Numbered from the stretch's first letter, positions 34,394 through 44,032 are shown. The stretch is DNA of 64,000 bases from an uncultured Verrucomicrobiae bacterium (GCA_951813855.1 OX638380.1:884876-948875), one strand, 5' to 3'. Translations and numbers: made by a program. Notes: generated by a model not told the origin, from the sequence alone.

Positions 34394-35056
34394 ATGAACC
34401 TTTCCCGCACCGCCATTATCGAACGACTGATCGATCCCGGGATCATTGTCGTGATCCGGGTTCGTTCGGAGGAACAAGCGATCCCGATCGGCGAAGCTCT
34501 CGCCGCCGGGGGCGTGGTGGCGGTCGAAGTGACGATGAGCACTCCGGGTGCCCTGTCGGCCATCCGCCGCCTCGCCGAACTGTTGCCGCCCCCGGCGATC
34601 GTCGGCGTCGGCACGGTGCTCGACGCCCCCACCGCCCAAGAGGCGATCGAAGCCGGAGCGCAATACGTCGTGACCCCCATCTTGCGGCCGGAAATCATTC
34701 CTGTCGTTCACGCCGCCGACAAACCGATCGTCATGGGAGTGTTCTCCCCCACCGAAGCGCAAACGGCTCACGAAGCCGGAAGCGATTTCGTTAAATTCTT
34801 CCCTTCCGATCAATTGGGAGCCGAACACATTCGAGCCGTGCGCCGGCCGTTGCCGCACCTGAAAATCGTCCCCACCGGCGGCGTTAATCTGGACAGCATG
34901 GAAAGTTTTTTCGCCGCCGGATGCTCCGCGTTGGGCGTGGGTTCCTCGATCCTGACCCCGGAGATCCTCGAACGGGAAGATTGGCCCGCTCTCGAACGGA
35001 ACGCCGCCGCCTACGTGGCGAAGGCCCGGGAACTGCGGCAAAAACTCCGAACCTGA
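34394..35056 (+). CDS. eda: KDPG/KHG aldolase family protein
   Basis: 220 aa. E45 in VEVTMSTPGAL and Schiff-base K134 in SDFVKFFPSDQ match the class I aldolase pair of Eda. GVGTVLDAPTAQEAIEAGAQ and IVPTGGVNLDSMESFFAAG complete the barrel. It cleaves 2-keto-3-deoxy-6-phosphogluconate (or 4-hydroxy-2-oxoglutarate) to pyruvate plus an aldehyde. It follows the DeoR gene by 68 bp and may be co-transcribed, linking acid-sugar catabolism to this locus. Confidence 0.9.
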   Translation: MNLSRTAIIERLIDPGIIVVIRVRSEEQAIPIGEALAAGGVVAVEVTMSTPGALSAIRRLAELLPPPAIVGVGTVLDAPTAQEAIEAGAQYVVTPILRPEIIPVVHAADKPIVMGVFSPTEAQTAHEAGSDFVKFFPSDQLGAEHIRAVRRPLPHLKIVPTGGVNLDSMESFFAAGCSALGVGSSILTPEILEREDWPALERNAAAYVAKARELRQKLRT

Positions 35057-35070
35057 TGCCATTCCGGGCC

Positions 35071-35092
35071 GGTTCGCCGGAACCCTATTTTT
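35071..35092 (+). terminator. Possible terminator after eda
   Basis: GGTTC/GAACC stem with a 4-nt loop inside a larger GC-rich stem, then CTATTTTT. It overlaps the convergent sulfatase stop region. Confidence 0.5.
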
Positions 35093-36476
35093 GGCGGGGG
35101 TAAAACGTCTGCCGGTGGGTTTCCGCCCAGCTCTGCAACCGGGTGAAGACTTCCGGATGCCGGGCCTTCACGTTTTGGGATTCGTAGGGGTCGGCCGCTA
35201 AATCGAAGAGGCTCCAACCGATCTCGGCTTGGCGATACTTGCCGGGCAGACCGTTTTCGCCGGCGACCAGCAACGTGCGGTAGCGGTGGGGCCGGTGCAA
35301 TTTCCAACGGCCGTCGCCGGTCAAGAGTCCCTGGAATTCGGAACCGTTGGACAACGGATAGTAGCGATTCGGATTGCGAGCGTCCGGCCGGCCGGCGATC
35401 CAGTCCCAGACGTTTTCGCCGTCGACCGGATTCTCCGGCAGTTCCGCCTGGGCCAATGCCGCGAAAGTCGGCAAGACATCCAAACTGCAAAAAGCCCGGG
35501 TCGAAACTTGCCCCGCGGCGAGCGCCGGCGGGTAACTGACGATGCAAGCGTTGCGCACTCCGCCGTCGAACATCGTCCCCTTCGCCTCCCGGAAAGGCGT
35601 CACCCCCGCCCGGCGGCCATAGGAAACCCAGGGACCGTTATCGGAAGTGAACAGTATCACCGTTCGTTGCAACAGGTTTTCGGCCTTCAAGGCCGCGACG
35701 ATTTGCCCGACGGACCAGTCGATTTCCATCATCACGTCGCCATACAACCCGACCCCCGATTTACCGAGGAACTTATCGCTGCAGAACAACGGCACGTGCG
35801 GCATGGAATGCGGCACGTAGAGGAAAAAGGGCCGGTCGCCTTGGCGGCGGATAAAATCCACCGCCTTTTCGGTATACCAGGTAGTCAATTGCGTCTGATG
35901 CCGCTTGGTCACTCGCTCGATGGTGATTTCCCCGTTCTCCCAATACCGGAGCGGAAACCGGCCCCAATACTCCGGATTGCCGGGGTGGAACTTCCACATG
36001 TCGTTGGAATACATGAGGCCGGCGGTTTCGTCGAAGCCCCGTGCCTGAGGACGGGTTTCGGGCCGGTCGCCCAGGTGCCACTTGCCGAAAAAGGCCGTGC
36101 GATAGCCTTGCGGCTTGAGCACTTCGGCGAGCGTCGCGAACTCGGGATCCAACCCCTTGGCGTTAGGCGGATGGGCTCCGAACACCCGGGTTCTTCCCGG
36201 ATAACAACCCGTCAACAAAGCGGCTCGAGAGGCCGAGCAGACCGCCTGCGGTACATAGAAATGATGAAAACTGGTGCCGGTCTCGGCCAACCGGTCGACA
36301 TGCGGCGTCGGATAATTTTTCTGGCCAAAGGGACCGAAATCCCCCCAACCCGAATCGTCCAGAAAAATGACGACGAAATTGGGCGGCTGATCCGCTTCTC
36401 CGGCATGAGACCAGCTCCAAACCAACCACGAGCAAAGCAAAAGCCGCAACCATCCTTTTCCCTCCCGAATCGGCAT
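35085..36476 (-). CDS. Secreted formylglycine-dependent sulfatase
   Basis: 463 aa from the ATG at 36476, which puts a signal peptide (WLRLLLCSWLVWSW) right at the N-terminus; an ATG at 36506 is also possible. FVVIFLDDSGWGD holds metal-binding Asp pairs, and VCSASRAALLTGCYPGR is the sulfatase signature with Ala in place of the usual Pro (C-x-A-x-R); its Cys would be oxidised to formylglycine. Later LFTSDNGPW supplies further metal ligands. It hydrolyses sulfate esters, probably on polysaccharides. Next to a fucose/rhamnose-type operon it suggests sulfated algal or mucin-like glycans. No sulfatase-modifying enzyme gene is in the window. Confidence 0.9.
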   Translation of the reverse strand: MPIREGKGWLRLLLCSWLVWSWSHAGEADQPPNFVVIFLDDSGWGDFGPFGQKNYPTPHVDRLAETGTSFHHFYVPQAVCSASRAALLTGCYPGRTRVFGAHPPNAKGLDPEFATLAEVLKPQGYRTAFFGKWHLGDRPETRPQARGFDETAGLMYSNDMWKFHPGNPEYWGRFPLRYWENGEITIERVTKRHQTQLTTWYTEKAVDFIRRQGDRPFFLYVPHSMPHVPLFCSDKFLGKSGVGLYGDVMMEIDWSVGQIVAALKAENLLQRTVILFTSDNGPWVSYGRRAGVTPFREAKGTMFDGGVRNACIVSYPPALAAGQVSTRAFCSLDVLPTFAALAQAELPENPVDGENVWDWIAGRPDARNPNRYYPLSNGSEFQGLLTGDGRWKLHRPHRYRTLLVAGENGLPGKYRQAEIGWSLFDLAADPYESQNVKARHPEVFTRLQSWAETHRQTFYPRQK

Positions 36477-36565
36477 GGCTGCGAGCCTAATCCCGGGACG
36501 AAACATTGCAACCGAATACCGGACCGCCGGATTTCTACCGGTTGCCGATTGTTTCCGGGACGATT

Positions 36566-38077
36566 ATGTTCGCCGCCGTGATTCGGAATATCATCTTCGA
36601 TTGGTGCGGCACTTTGGTCGACGACCTGGAAGCCGTCTGGAAGGCCACCAACAAGACTTTCGAACGCTCCAAAGTTCCCCCGATCACGCTGGAAGATTTC
36701 CGCCGCGAGTTCGAACTGCCCTTTTCCCGGTTTTACGATCGCTACACCCCCCACGTCTCGACCGATCAGTTGAACGATTGGTATCAGCAGGCCTTTCAGC
36801 ACGAACTCGACCACATCAAACCCCTGGCTCACGCCCGCGACTTTCTCGAGAACTGCCGGGCGAACGGCCTGACCCTGTTCGTGCTCAGTTCGATCGATCG
36901 CAAACACTTCCAACGGCATTTGGAAATTACCCAATTCCAAACCTATTTCCGGAAATTCTATCTGGGAGTGCGGGACAAGCGCGAACGTATCGGAGAGGTG
37001 CTCGAAAAACACGAACTGAAGCCCGAAGAAACCCTGTTTATCGGCGACATGCAACACGATATCGATGCGGCCAAGCGCGGCGGGGTCCACTCCTGCGGCG
37101 TGCTGACCGGATTCAATACCCACGAACAATTGGCGGCCAGAAACCCCGACGTGATCGTCGAACACCTAGGAGAACTGTGGCCACTCCTCCAATCGGACAA
37201 CGGCAAGTGGCCAGACGCTCCGGCCGTGACCGGAGCGCGTTATCCCATCGCCACCGTCGGGGCCCTGATTTACGACGTCAGCGGCAGGGTGTTGATGATC
37301 CAGACCCATAAATGGTCGAACAAATGGGGCATTCCCGGCGGCAAGATCCGGGCGGGAGAACGAGTCGAAGACGGCTTGAAACGGGAAATCAAAGAGGAAA
37401 CCAATTTGACCGTGGACGACATTCGGTTCGTCATGGTGCAGGACGCCATCGATCCTCCCGAATTTTACAAGCCGGCTCATTTCCTGCTCCTCAACTACAC
37501 TTGCCTCGCCGTCCCGCCGCTCAACACCCGGCTCAATCACGAAGCCCATTCCTATCGCTGGGTCAGCCCGGAGGAAGCAGCGGGCCTGGACCTCAACCGC
37601 CCCACCCGGAAACTGCTCGAAGCCGTGAACCGGCCGAAGCGGAACCCGGCCGACGCCCTCCCCCGGCCGACGCGCGACACCGAGCGGTTCGCCCGCCACC
37701 AAGCCGACCGAATCATCCTGGAAGATATCGAGGTCCAATTCCGAATCGGCGTCCCCGACGAAGAACGGAAACGGCCGCAACGGCTCAGTATCACCGTCGT
37801 CATCGAAGGATCGCTGCAGGCTGCGGCCCGATCCGACGCCCTCGATCAGACCATCGACTATGAGGTAGTCGCCCGGGAAATCACGGCGTTCGGCGACAAC
37901 CGTCAATGGCGCCTGCTCGAACGGCTGACCAACGATTTGGCGCTGTGGATCCTCCACCGCTTCGGAGGCGTCACCGTCACCGTGGAAATCAAAAAATTCG
38001 TGCTCGCCAATACCCGATACGTAGCCGCCCGCATGACCCGGTCCCGCTCCGACCTGGTATCCGGCGAATCCAATTGA
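36566..38077 (+). CDS. HAD-Nudix-FolB three-domain fusion protein
   Basis: 503 aa from ATG 36566. Residues 1-210: HAD domain with FDWCGTLVDD (D12; the usual second Asp is Cys14), LFVLSSID, and FIGDMQHDIDAAKRGG. Residues 230-360: Nudix hydrolase with a box from G259 (GKIRAGERVEDGLKREIKEE) that fits GX5EX7REUXEE. Residues 380-495: dihydroneopterin aldolase (FolB) with DRIILEDIEVQF, Glu in GVPDEER, Tyr432 in TIDYEVV and Lys in VEIKKFVL. In folate synthesis a Nudix enzyme removes pyrophosphate from dihydroneopterin triphosphate, a phosphatase removes the last phosphate, and FolB makes hydroxymethyl-dihydropterin. The fusion could do all three. The Cys14 change makes the phosphatase step uncertain. 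Confidence 0.88.
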   Translation: MFAAVIRNIIFDWCGTLVDDLEAVWKATNKTFERSKVPPITLEDFRREFELPFSRFYDRYTPHVSTDQLNDWYQQAFQHELDHIKPLAHARDFLENCRANGLTLFVLSSIDRKHFQRHLEITQFQTYFRKFYLGVRDKRERIGEVLEKHELKPEETLFIGDMQHDIDAAKRGGVHSCGVLTGFNTHEQLAARNPDVIVEHLGELWPLLQSDNGKWPDAPAVTGARYPIATVGALIYDVSGRVLMIQTHKWSNKWGIPGGKIRAGERVEDGLKREIKEETNLTVDDIRFVMVQDAIDPPEFYKPAHFLLLNYTCLAVPPLNTRLNHEAHSYRWVSPEEAAGLDLNRPTRKLLEAVNRPKRNPADALPRPTRDTERFARHQADRIILEDIEVQFRIGVPDEERKRPQRLSITVVIEGSLQAAARSDALDQTIDYEVVAREITAFGDNRQWRLLERLTNDLALWILHRFGGVTVTVEIKKFVLANTRYVAARMTRSRSDLVSGESN

Positions 38078-38123
38078 CGCCGCACTCCGACGGCACCGGA
38101 AACTCGCTCTCCGTCCCCCGGTA

Positions 38124-39506
38124 TCAACGGTTGGGAGGATGCGGCAACGCGCGGCGCATCTGCTCTTCCGCCTGCCGCAAGGCCACTCCCGATTCGGCGG
38201 CGAACCCGGCGGTCATGCCGGCGACGACGGCGGACGAAACCGAAGTTCCCTGAATCAGATAGGTCTTGCCGCCGTAGGGCACGAACGAATGGCCCGGGAC
38301 GATCACGTCCACGAACTGACCGTTGTTCGCATAGGAGGCCAACTCTCCGGAAGGCGTCGAAGAAGTGACGGCGAGAAACTCCGGATAGGCCGCGGGAAAG
38401 ACGTTAGGCACGCCGGGTTCGTTCCCGGCGGCGCCGATGAATACGGCTCCCAATTCGTGCGCTTCCCGGATGACTCGTTCCAGGAGCGGCGAGGTTTCGT
38501 GGCCCCCGAGACTCAAGTTGAAAAGCCGGGCGCCGGACTCCATGCCCGCGACGATGCCCGCCGCCAACTGAAAGGTCGACGTCACCTCCTGGGCGCCGTA
38601 GACGTCCACCGGCAGGATGCGCACGCTGGATTCCTGATCCGGTTCGGAAATCAGGGCCAGCCCGTGAAGAAAAGACATGGCCATCGTCGTGCCGTGAGTC
38701 GGTTCGTCGGAGGCGAGTTCCCCCGGTTCTCCGGCCACGGAAACCGACGGCAACAGAAACTCCGAAAGCAAGGGAGTATCCGACTGCATCGGAGTATCCA
38801 ACAGGGCCACCACCAGTTGATCGGTGTTCGGATTCTTGCCCGCCCGGACCTTGGGCAAGGCGTAGAGTTCGCTGCGAGGCGAAGACTCGTAGGGAGGAAT
38901 ATCGAACTGGTAATTGTCTTCGACCCGCACTGCGTCGTTCCGAGCCAGATTCGTGCGAGCCTCCTCGGCTTCCCGCTCGCTTTCGAACCGGAACCGCCAC
39001 GCTCCGAGATTATCGCTGCCGCCGACGATCTCGGCGTTCAGGCTCTGAGCCAATTCCTGAATATCCCCGGTAAATTCCTTGCCGGGAATCACGATCAATT
39101 CGTTCTCGATCCGGGCGGTTTTTCCGCTCCCCGATCGCTGGGCGAGCGACAATTCTTCCGTGGCCGAGAACATCGAACTGCGATAGACGTAGAGCCGTTT
39201 GCCTCCGGTCTTTCCGGGCAACAAGGCATAGTGCCAATCACCCAGAATGCGGCGCAGGGCCCGATGAGCCGGCAGTCCGGCGAACCGGGCCGAAACGCTC
39301 GATTCCAACCCGGGCTCGAACCAGATTTGCCACTTCGTCAATCTCCCGAGTTCCAGAAGAACTTCCGAAACCGGCTCGTCGTTCAAGGCGGCATCCAGGG
39401 TTTCGGTTTGAGGATTCCAGCGCAACTCGGCGGCGAAGCCCGGCGCAGCAATCCCGCCCAGCAACAGCCAAAAAGAAAGGACTGCGAGCTGGCGAAAACC
39501 GGTCAT
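38124..39506 (-). CDS. Secreted S8 (subtilisin-like) serine protease with STN-like domain
   Basis: 460 aa from ATG 39506 with GGGGA upstream. Signal peptide LAVLSFWLLLGGIAAPGFAA. Residues about 30-115 resemble an STN/secretin N-terminal module (LDAALNDEPVSEVLLELGRL). The protease domain has Asp in VVALLDTPM, His in EPTHGTTMAMSF, Asn in FIGAAGNEPG and Ser in IQGTSVSSAVVAG, a complete S8 triad. The middle section could act as a propeptide. It is convergent with the fusion gene. An STN-like domain on a protease is unusual; it may dock at an outer-membrane complex. Confidence 0.85.
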   Translation of the reverse strand: MTGFRQLAVLSFWLLLGGIAAPGFAAELRWNPQTETLDAALNDEPVSEVLLELGRLTKWQIWFEPGLESSVSARFAGLPAHRALRRILGDWHYALLPGKTGGKRLYVYRSSMFSATEELSLAQRSGSGKTARIENELIVIPGKEFTGDIQELAQSLNAEIVGGSDNLGAWRFRFESEREAEEARTNLARNDAVRVEDNYQFDIPPYESSPRSELYALPKVRAGKNPNTDQLVVALLDTPMQSDTPLLSEFLLPSVSVAGEPGELASDEPTHGTTMAMSFLHGLALISEPDQESSVRILPVDVYGAQEVTSTFQLAAGIVAGMESGARLFNLSLGGHETSPLLERVIREAHELGAVFIGAAGNEPGVPNVFPAAYPEFLAVTSSTPSGELASYANNGQFVDVIVPGHSFVPYGGKTYLIQGTSVSSAVVAGMTAGFAAESGVALRQAEEQMRRALPHPPNR

Positions 39507-39545
39507 ACTTGATCCCCAAAGGTATAAGGCATCAACGAAAGCCAT

Positions 39546-40164
39546 CCCTTATAATAATCCAAATCATCCGAAAAGTTGCGATTTTTCCGGCCTGCCGCTC
39601 GATTCGTTCCTGAATTCCGGACGACGGCCGGCGGCGGCGCAGCCGCCACTCGGATTCCCGGCGTTCTCTCGGATTCGGACGATTCCGGCGTTCGCCGCCG
39701 TGCTCCGGCCAGCGATCAAAACCTCAGAAAAAAAACCAGAAAGCAACCGCCGAGGCGACGAGCAACAATCCCACTATCACCGTGCAGCCGCAGCAACCGC
39801 ACCCAAATCGATTGTCGTTTTCGCTCATCGCTTGCTGGCGGCCGCTCGCCTCCGATGCCGCATCCAAACTCATTCACCGCGAATGATACAGCATAATCGT
39901 AACCGCCGATCGTCTCTCGGCGGTTGGCTCCCCCCGGAACCGGCGAACGAAAGGCCTTCCCCAATCTTCTGGTTTCGATTCGCGAACGGAACCGGCCGCC
40001 TCGAGATGATCGGTGAGGAGCCACTTTTAACTTGATTGTCGTTGCGTTAGAGATTAAGTTGTCGGCGAGTTTCCAAGTCAAACCCACCAAAAGGAATGAA
40101 TAATCACGCTCCCAGCCAGTCTCAGACTTCCTGACATGCGCTAAATTTGTTTTGTGCATAAATA
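39546..40164. other. No gene seen
   Basis: About 600 bp with only short unconvincing frames. It separates the chromosomal core from the transposase-rich tract that begins at 40165. Confidence 0.45.
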
Positions 40165-40677
40165 TCAACCGGCAAGCTCGTAAATCATTTGAAGATTCGT
40201 GCCGGGATAAGTCGTGGCAGAGGCATTCAACTCGGAGAATAATCCGGTAAGTGCTTGGTCGAGACCATGACAGCCGAGCCCAAGAACTTGAACCCGCAAT
40301 GCCTTGTTTCGCTGCTCAGGGATAATGTTGGCTTGGGCTTGGTATAAAGCCTGAAGCAGTTTTCTGGCATTACGCTTTTTCCCTTGAGCCATGATAATTG
40401 GGCTCATCATTCTCACCTCAGTTCGATAGGCGATCATCCGTACCGTTTCATAGATCAATCGGTCGTCGGATGGCAAGGTTTGAAGTGGTTCTGATAATTG
40501 TCCCGCTTTGATGTGCGTTGGCAGGTCTTTAAGCTGGGCTTTGAGTTATTGCAATTCGGTTTCGGTTTGAGCTAATTGCGTTTGATATTGATGCTGCGCC
40601 TTACTTGATAGGGCAGGTTCAGCAAGTCGATTTCTGAGTTGACCTAACTGATGTTGTGTTTGCTTAGGAGGTGTCGC
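40165..40677 (-). pseudogene. Transposase C-terminal remnant
   Basis: The minus strand encodes LIYETVRMIAYRTEVRM and, at its end, LNASATTYPGTNLQMIYELAG, which resemble the C-terminus of a widespread DDE transposase group (family not named with confidence). An in-frame TAA lies upstream in the Gln-rich part (about 40547), so it is decayed. Confidence 0.6.
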
Positions 40678-40722
40678 AAAATAACTTGAAATATTATTCG
40701 ACTTGTATTATAGTATATTTGT

Positions 40723-40977
40723 ATGAAAAACATCAATGCAAATTGGCTCAAATTTGAGAAAACTCTCAGTGAATCTCAAAAAAGATGGCTGGCTAGATTG
40801 TTGGCAATGGAAATTGGGTATGGAGGAGTTAACGAAGTGGCTGAGGCAATGAAAATATCTCCAACCACAGTGATCAAAGGTAAAAAAGAAGTTACCGGTC
40901 AAATGGATCTTTCCACGGATAGAATTAGAAACGTTGGGGGCGGACGAAAAAACTCGCTAGATAACAATAAATTAATT
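40723..40977 (+). pseudogene. 5' fragment of an ISAzo13-type transposase
   Basis: The first 85 codons (WLARLLAMEIGYGGVNEVAE, later RIRNVGGGRKNSL) match the N-terminal helix-turn-helix and GGGRK region of ISAzo13-family transposases but differ clearly from the copy at 42823. IS copy 2 cuts it at 40977; the rest of the gene is not found on the other side. Confidence 0.7.
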
Positions 40978-42773
40978 AGTGTCTGGTCCAAAAGGGACGA
41001 TTTTTCAATAAATCCTGCATTTCAAGCGGTTTTTTTTGTAACATTTTGTTCGATTTATTTGTCTAACATTCGAGTCGGAACTTTGATTTTTACCTGAAAA
41101 ATGGACTTTCAGCGTCCTTGAGACCAATTGTCAGCATCTTTGAGACTAATCTTCGATTCCTAACATGAGAATCTTCAGAAGCACTCAACCCGCATTTCAA
41201 CCCGTACCCTTCGAGGAAATTAAGTTCGACCCCACGCAACGTGATGGCGTCGTTCGAATCTTGATTGGGCTACAGAGTGTTTATGGTAACGAATCATTAT
41301 GGCTCCAGATACAGCAGCTGCTGGAAAATCATTTTCAACAGTTCGGCGACCAAGGATTCGGTCGTCCAGGCATGAGTGCTTGGACGATTCCAGTTCTGGC
41401 TCTCATCAAACACAGTTTAAGATGCAATTACGATCTTTTGCTAACCCTCGCTAATTATCATAAGCAGTTGCGATTTGTCTTAGGCCATGGTGATTTCGAA
41501 CCGGGGGGAGAATATAAACGAACCACCGTGATTCAAAACGTCAATCTCTTGACTCCCGAATTGATTGAGGAAATCAACTTGCTGATCGTCAAGCATGGTC
41601 AGCAGGTTGCGGGGCATCAAGAAGGGGACCAACTCAAAACGCGTTGCGATTCGTTCGTGGTGGAAACGGATGTCCATTATCCCACCGATCTCAATTTGCT
41701 CTATGATTGCATTCGAACTCTGATTCGGGAATGCAAAAAACGGAACCTGAAGGGGTGGAGGCAAAGTCACCATTGGCTGAAGAAGATTCGGAAATTGTTT
41801 TTTTCCGTTCGCACCGCTCAGCTGGCGAACCGCCGTCTCGACCAGGTCCAGGCTTATCTGAAGGCCTGCGACCACATCCTGGAGCGAGCCAGTGCGTCGT
41901 GGGATCGGCTGAGGGAGAAAAAGAAGATCAAGGCGAAAAAACACCGGCAAATCCAAGGTTTTTTGAAATGCGGTCGTCTCTTGTCGCGACAAGCGGATCG
42001 GCGAATTCTACAAGGAGAAACTATTCCGGCGGACGAAAAGATCTATTCCGTATTCGAACCTCATACGCGGTGGATCCAGAAAGGAAAGGCAGGCAAACCG
42101 GTAGAACTCGGGGTGCCCGTTTGCATCGTGGAAGATCAACACCAATTTGTTTTGACTTATCGGGTCATGTGGCAAGAAGAGGATGTGCACGTGGCCATCC
42201 CGATCCTCGAGGAGACCAAAAAACTATTTCCGGACTTGTTCAGTTGCAGTTTCGACAAAGGGTTTCATAATCCACTTAATCAGGAGAAACTCCGTGAGAT
42301 GGTTCCAGAAGTAACCTTGCCTAAAAAAGGGAAACTTACCAAAAAGGAGCAAGAACGCGAGACTGCCGAGGCTTTCAAAACCGCCCGGAAGCAACATCCC
42401 GCTGTCGAATCAGCCATCAACCATTTGGAACACCGAGGCCTCAATCGAGTCTACTCCTACGGCTCAGACGGATTCAAACGCACCGTAGCTCTAGCCGTTC
42501 TCTGTGCCAATTGTTGTCGCCTTGGCAGCCTCGTTCGAAACAAGGAGCTGCAGCGTCTCTCCAAGCCATTGGTTCGTCCGAAAGCGGCTTGACTAAATCG
42601 CCAAATCAATGTCAAGAATGGGAGGGGTGCGTCTTGAATTCTGTAAAAGATCAAAAAAAATACAATTTAAGATAAATATGTCGATTCAACCACTTATTTC
42701 GATCTAATTTGAAATTATTTTTATTAGTTTTTAAAGAAATCAACTATGGATTTTGACTTTTGGACTTGACACT
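40978..42773 (+). mobile_element. Insertion sequence, copy 2 (complete, 1796 bp)
   Basis: Same terminal sequences as copy 1 and the same AATT on both sides (40974-40977, 42774-42777). It lies exactly between two ISAzo13-type sequences, showing nested insertion. Confidence 0.92.
41165..42592 (+). CDS. DDE transposase of IS copy 2
   Basis: 475 aa, intact. It differs from copy 1 by scattered substitutions (for example LKGWRQ for LKEWRQ and KKKIKAKK for NKKVKAKK) and keeps the same DDE residues in VVETDVHYPTDLN, SCSFDKGFHNP and HPAVESAINHLEHRGL. Product presumed to act on the shared terminal repeats of all three copies. Confidence 0.9.
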   Translation: MRIFRSTQPAFQPVPFEEIKFDPTQRDGVVRILIGLQSVYGNESLWLQIQQLLENHFQQFGDQGFGRPGMSAWTIPVLALIKHSLRCNYDLLLTLANYHKQLRFVLGHGDFEPGGEYKRTTVIQNVNLLTPELIEEINLLIVKHGQQVAGHQEGDQLKTRCDSFVVETDVHYPTDLNLLYDCIRTLIRECKKRNLKGWRQSHHWLKKIRKLFFSVRTAQLANRRLDQVQAYLKACDHILERASASWDRLREKKKIKAKKHRQIQGFLKCGRLLSRQADRRILQGETIPADEKIYSVFEPHTRWIQKGKAGKPVELGVPVCIVEDQHQFVLTYRVMWQEEDVHVAIPILEETKKLFPDLFSCSFDKGFHNPLNQEKLREMVPEVTLPKKGKLTKKEQERETAEAFKTARKQHPAVESAINHLEHRGLNRVYSYGSDGFKRTVALAVLCANCCRLGSLVRNKELQRLSKPLVRPKAA

Positions 42774-42997
42774 AATTACTTTTAAAAGTTGAAAAAATGA
42801 AATATGTATGGTATGATTAAGCGTGAGCGATCAGGTTGCCGTTATCAGAAAAAAATATCTGAGCTTGGAACCCATCTTCCAAGAATTGACTAATCGTCAT
42901 TGGCTAGCATCCGAGGCAATAGCCATTGGTAGGGGTGGAATAAAAATAGTTCACGAAGCTACGGGTGCTAGCTGCACTACGATTCGATCGGGAATTA
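42774..42997 (+). repeat. Left arm of a 224-bp inverted repeat
   Basis: Matches the reverse complement of 44083-44306 with no gap (coordinate sums constant at 87080) and at least one substitution. It covers the left end and first ~58 codons of the ISAzo13-type element. Confidence 0.92.
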
Positions 42998-44032
42998 ATG
43001 AATTGAAAACGGAAGCAATCCCTAATAAAAATCGCCAAAGGAAAGCTGGAGGGGGACGGAAATCAATAACCGAACACGATAAGACTCTTTTGTCAGATTT
43101 GGATAAACTTATCGAACCCGAGACTCGAGGTGATCCTGAAAATCCGTTGCGTTGGACCTGCAAAAGTGCTGAACAAATCAAAACCACATTAAATGAAATG
43201 GGACATCAAATAAGTCAACGCACCGTAAATAATTTGCTCCATGAAATGGGATACAGACTTCAAGGCAATCAGAAAACCCTAGAAGGCAAACAGCATCCCG
43301 ATCGAAACCAGCAATTTCGACATATTGAACGGAAATCCCGGAAATTTTTGAAGAAAACCAACCAGTGATTTCGGTTGACACGAAAAAAAAAAACTGGTGG
43401 GACAGCACAAAAATATGGGGAACGAATGGCATCCGAAAGGAAATCCCGAACTAGTAAAAGTGCATGATTTCCCCGATCCAAATCTACCGAAAGCAAGTCC
43501 ATATGGCGTGTATGATCTGAGCACCAATACGGGTTGGGTAAGTGTAGGCACTGACCACGATACTGCGGAATTTGCGGTAGAAACTATTCGTCGATGGTGG
43601 CTATCAATGGGACGAAAAAATCATCCCAATGCCAAGAAGCTATTAATTATGGCTGATGGAGGTGGTTCAAATGGTAGTCGTAATAAATTATGGAAAACCG
43701 AGTTGCAAAAACTGGCAGATGAACTTAATATGGAAATATCAGTTTGTCATTTTCCTCCGGGTACGAGCAAGTGGAATAAAATTGAACATCGAATGTTTTC
43801 ATGCATTTCGATGAATTGGCGTGGACGCCCATTAACCAATTATGAAACCATAGTTAATTTGATTAGCAATACAATAACTAAAAATGGGTTGAAAATAAAT
43901 TGCATGTTAGATAAATCCAAATATCAGACTGGCATAAAAATTACTGATGAACAAATGCAAAATTTGCGCTTAACTAAAGAGAAGTTTCATGGTGAATGGA
44001 ATTATAAATTAAAGCCCCATGAATGTAAATAA
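42823..44032 (+). pseudogene. ISAzo13-family transposase with two frame changes
   Basis: Start GTG 42823. The first frame (to 43368) has ASEAIAIGRGGIKIVHEATG and RKAGGGRKSITEHD; the last (43397-44032) has YGVYDLSTNTGWVSVGTDHD, ADGGGSNGSRN and VCHFPPGTSKWNKIEHR, all ISAzo13 hallmarks. Between them a short stretch reading ENQPVISVDTKKK is in the third frame. So two successive -1 shifts are needed: near 43351-43358 and at an A11C tract (43383-43394). The second site contains A-AAA-AAC, a classical slippery heptamer, but the first does not, so the gene is probably dead. Composition is AT-rich. Confidence 0.8.

Noticed and set aside
33821..35056. Long frame spanning the regulator and aldolase genes (411 codons)
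   Set aside because: The first part is a shadow of the DeoR gene in another frame; only the portion from 34394 encodes the aldolase.
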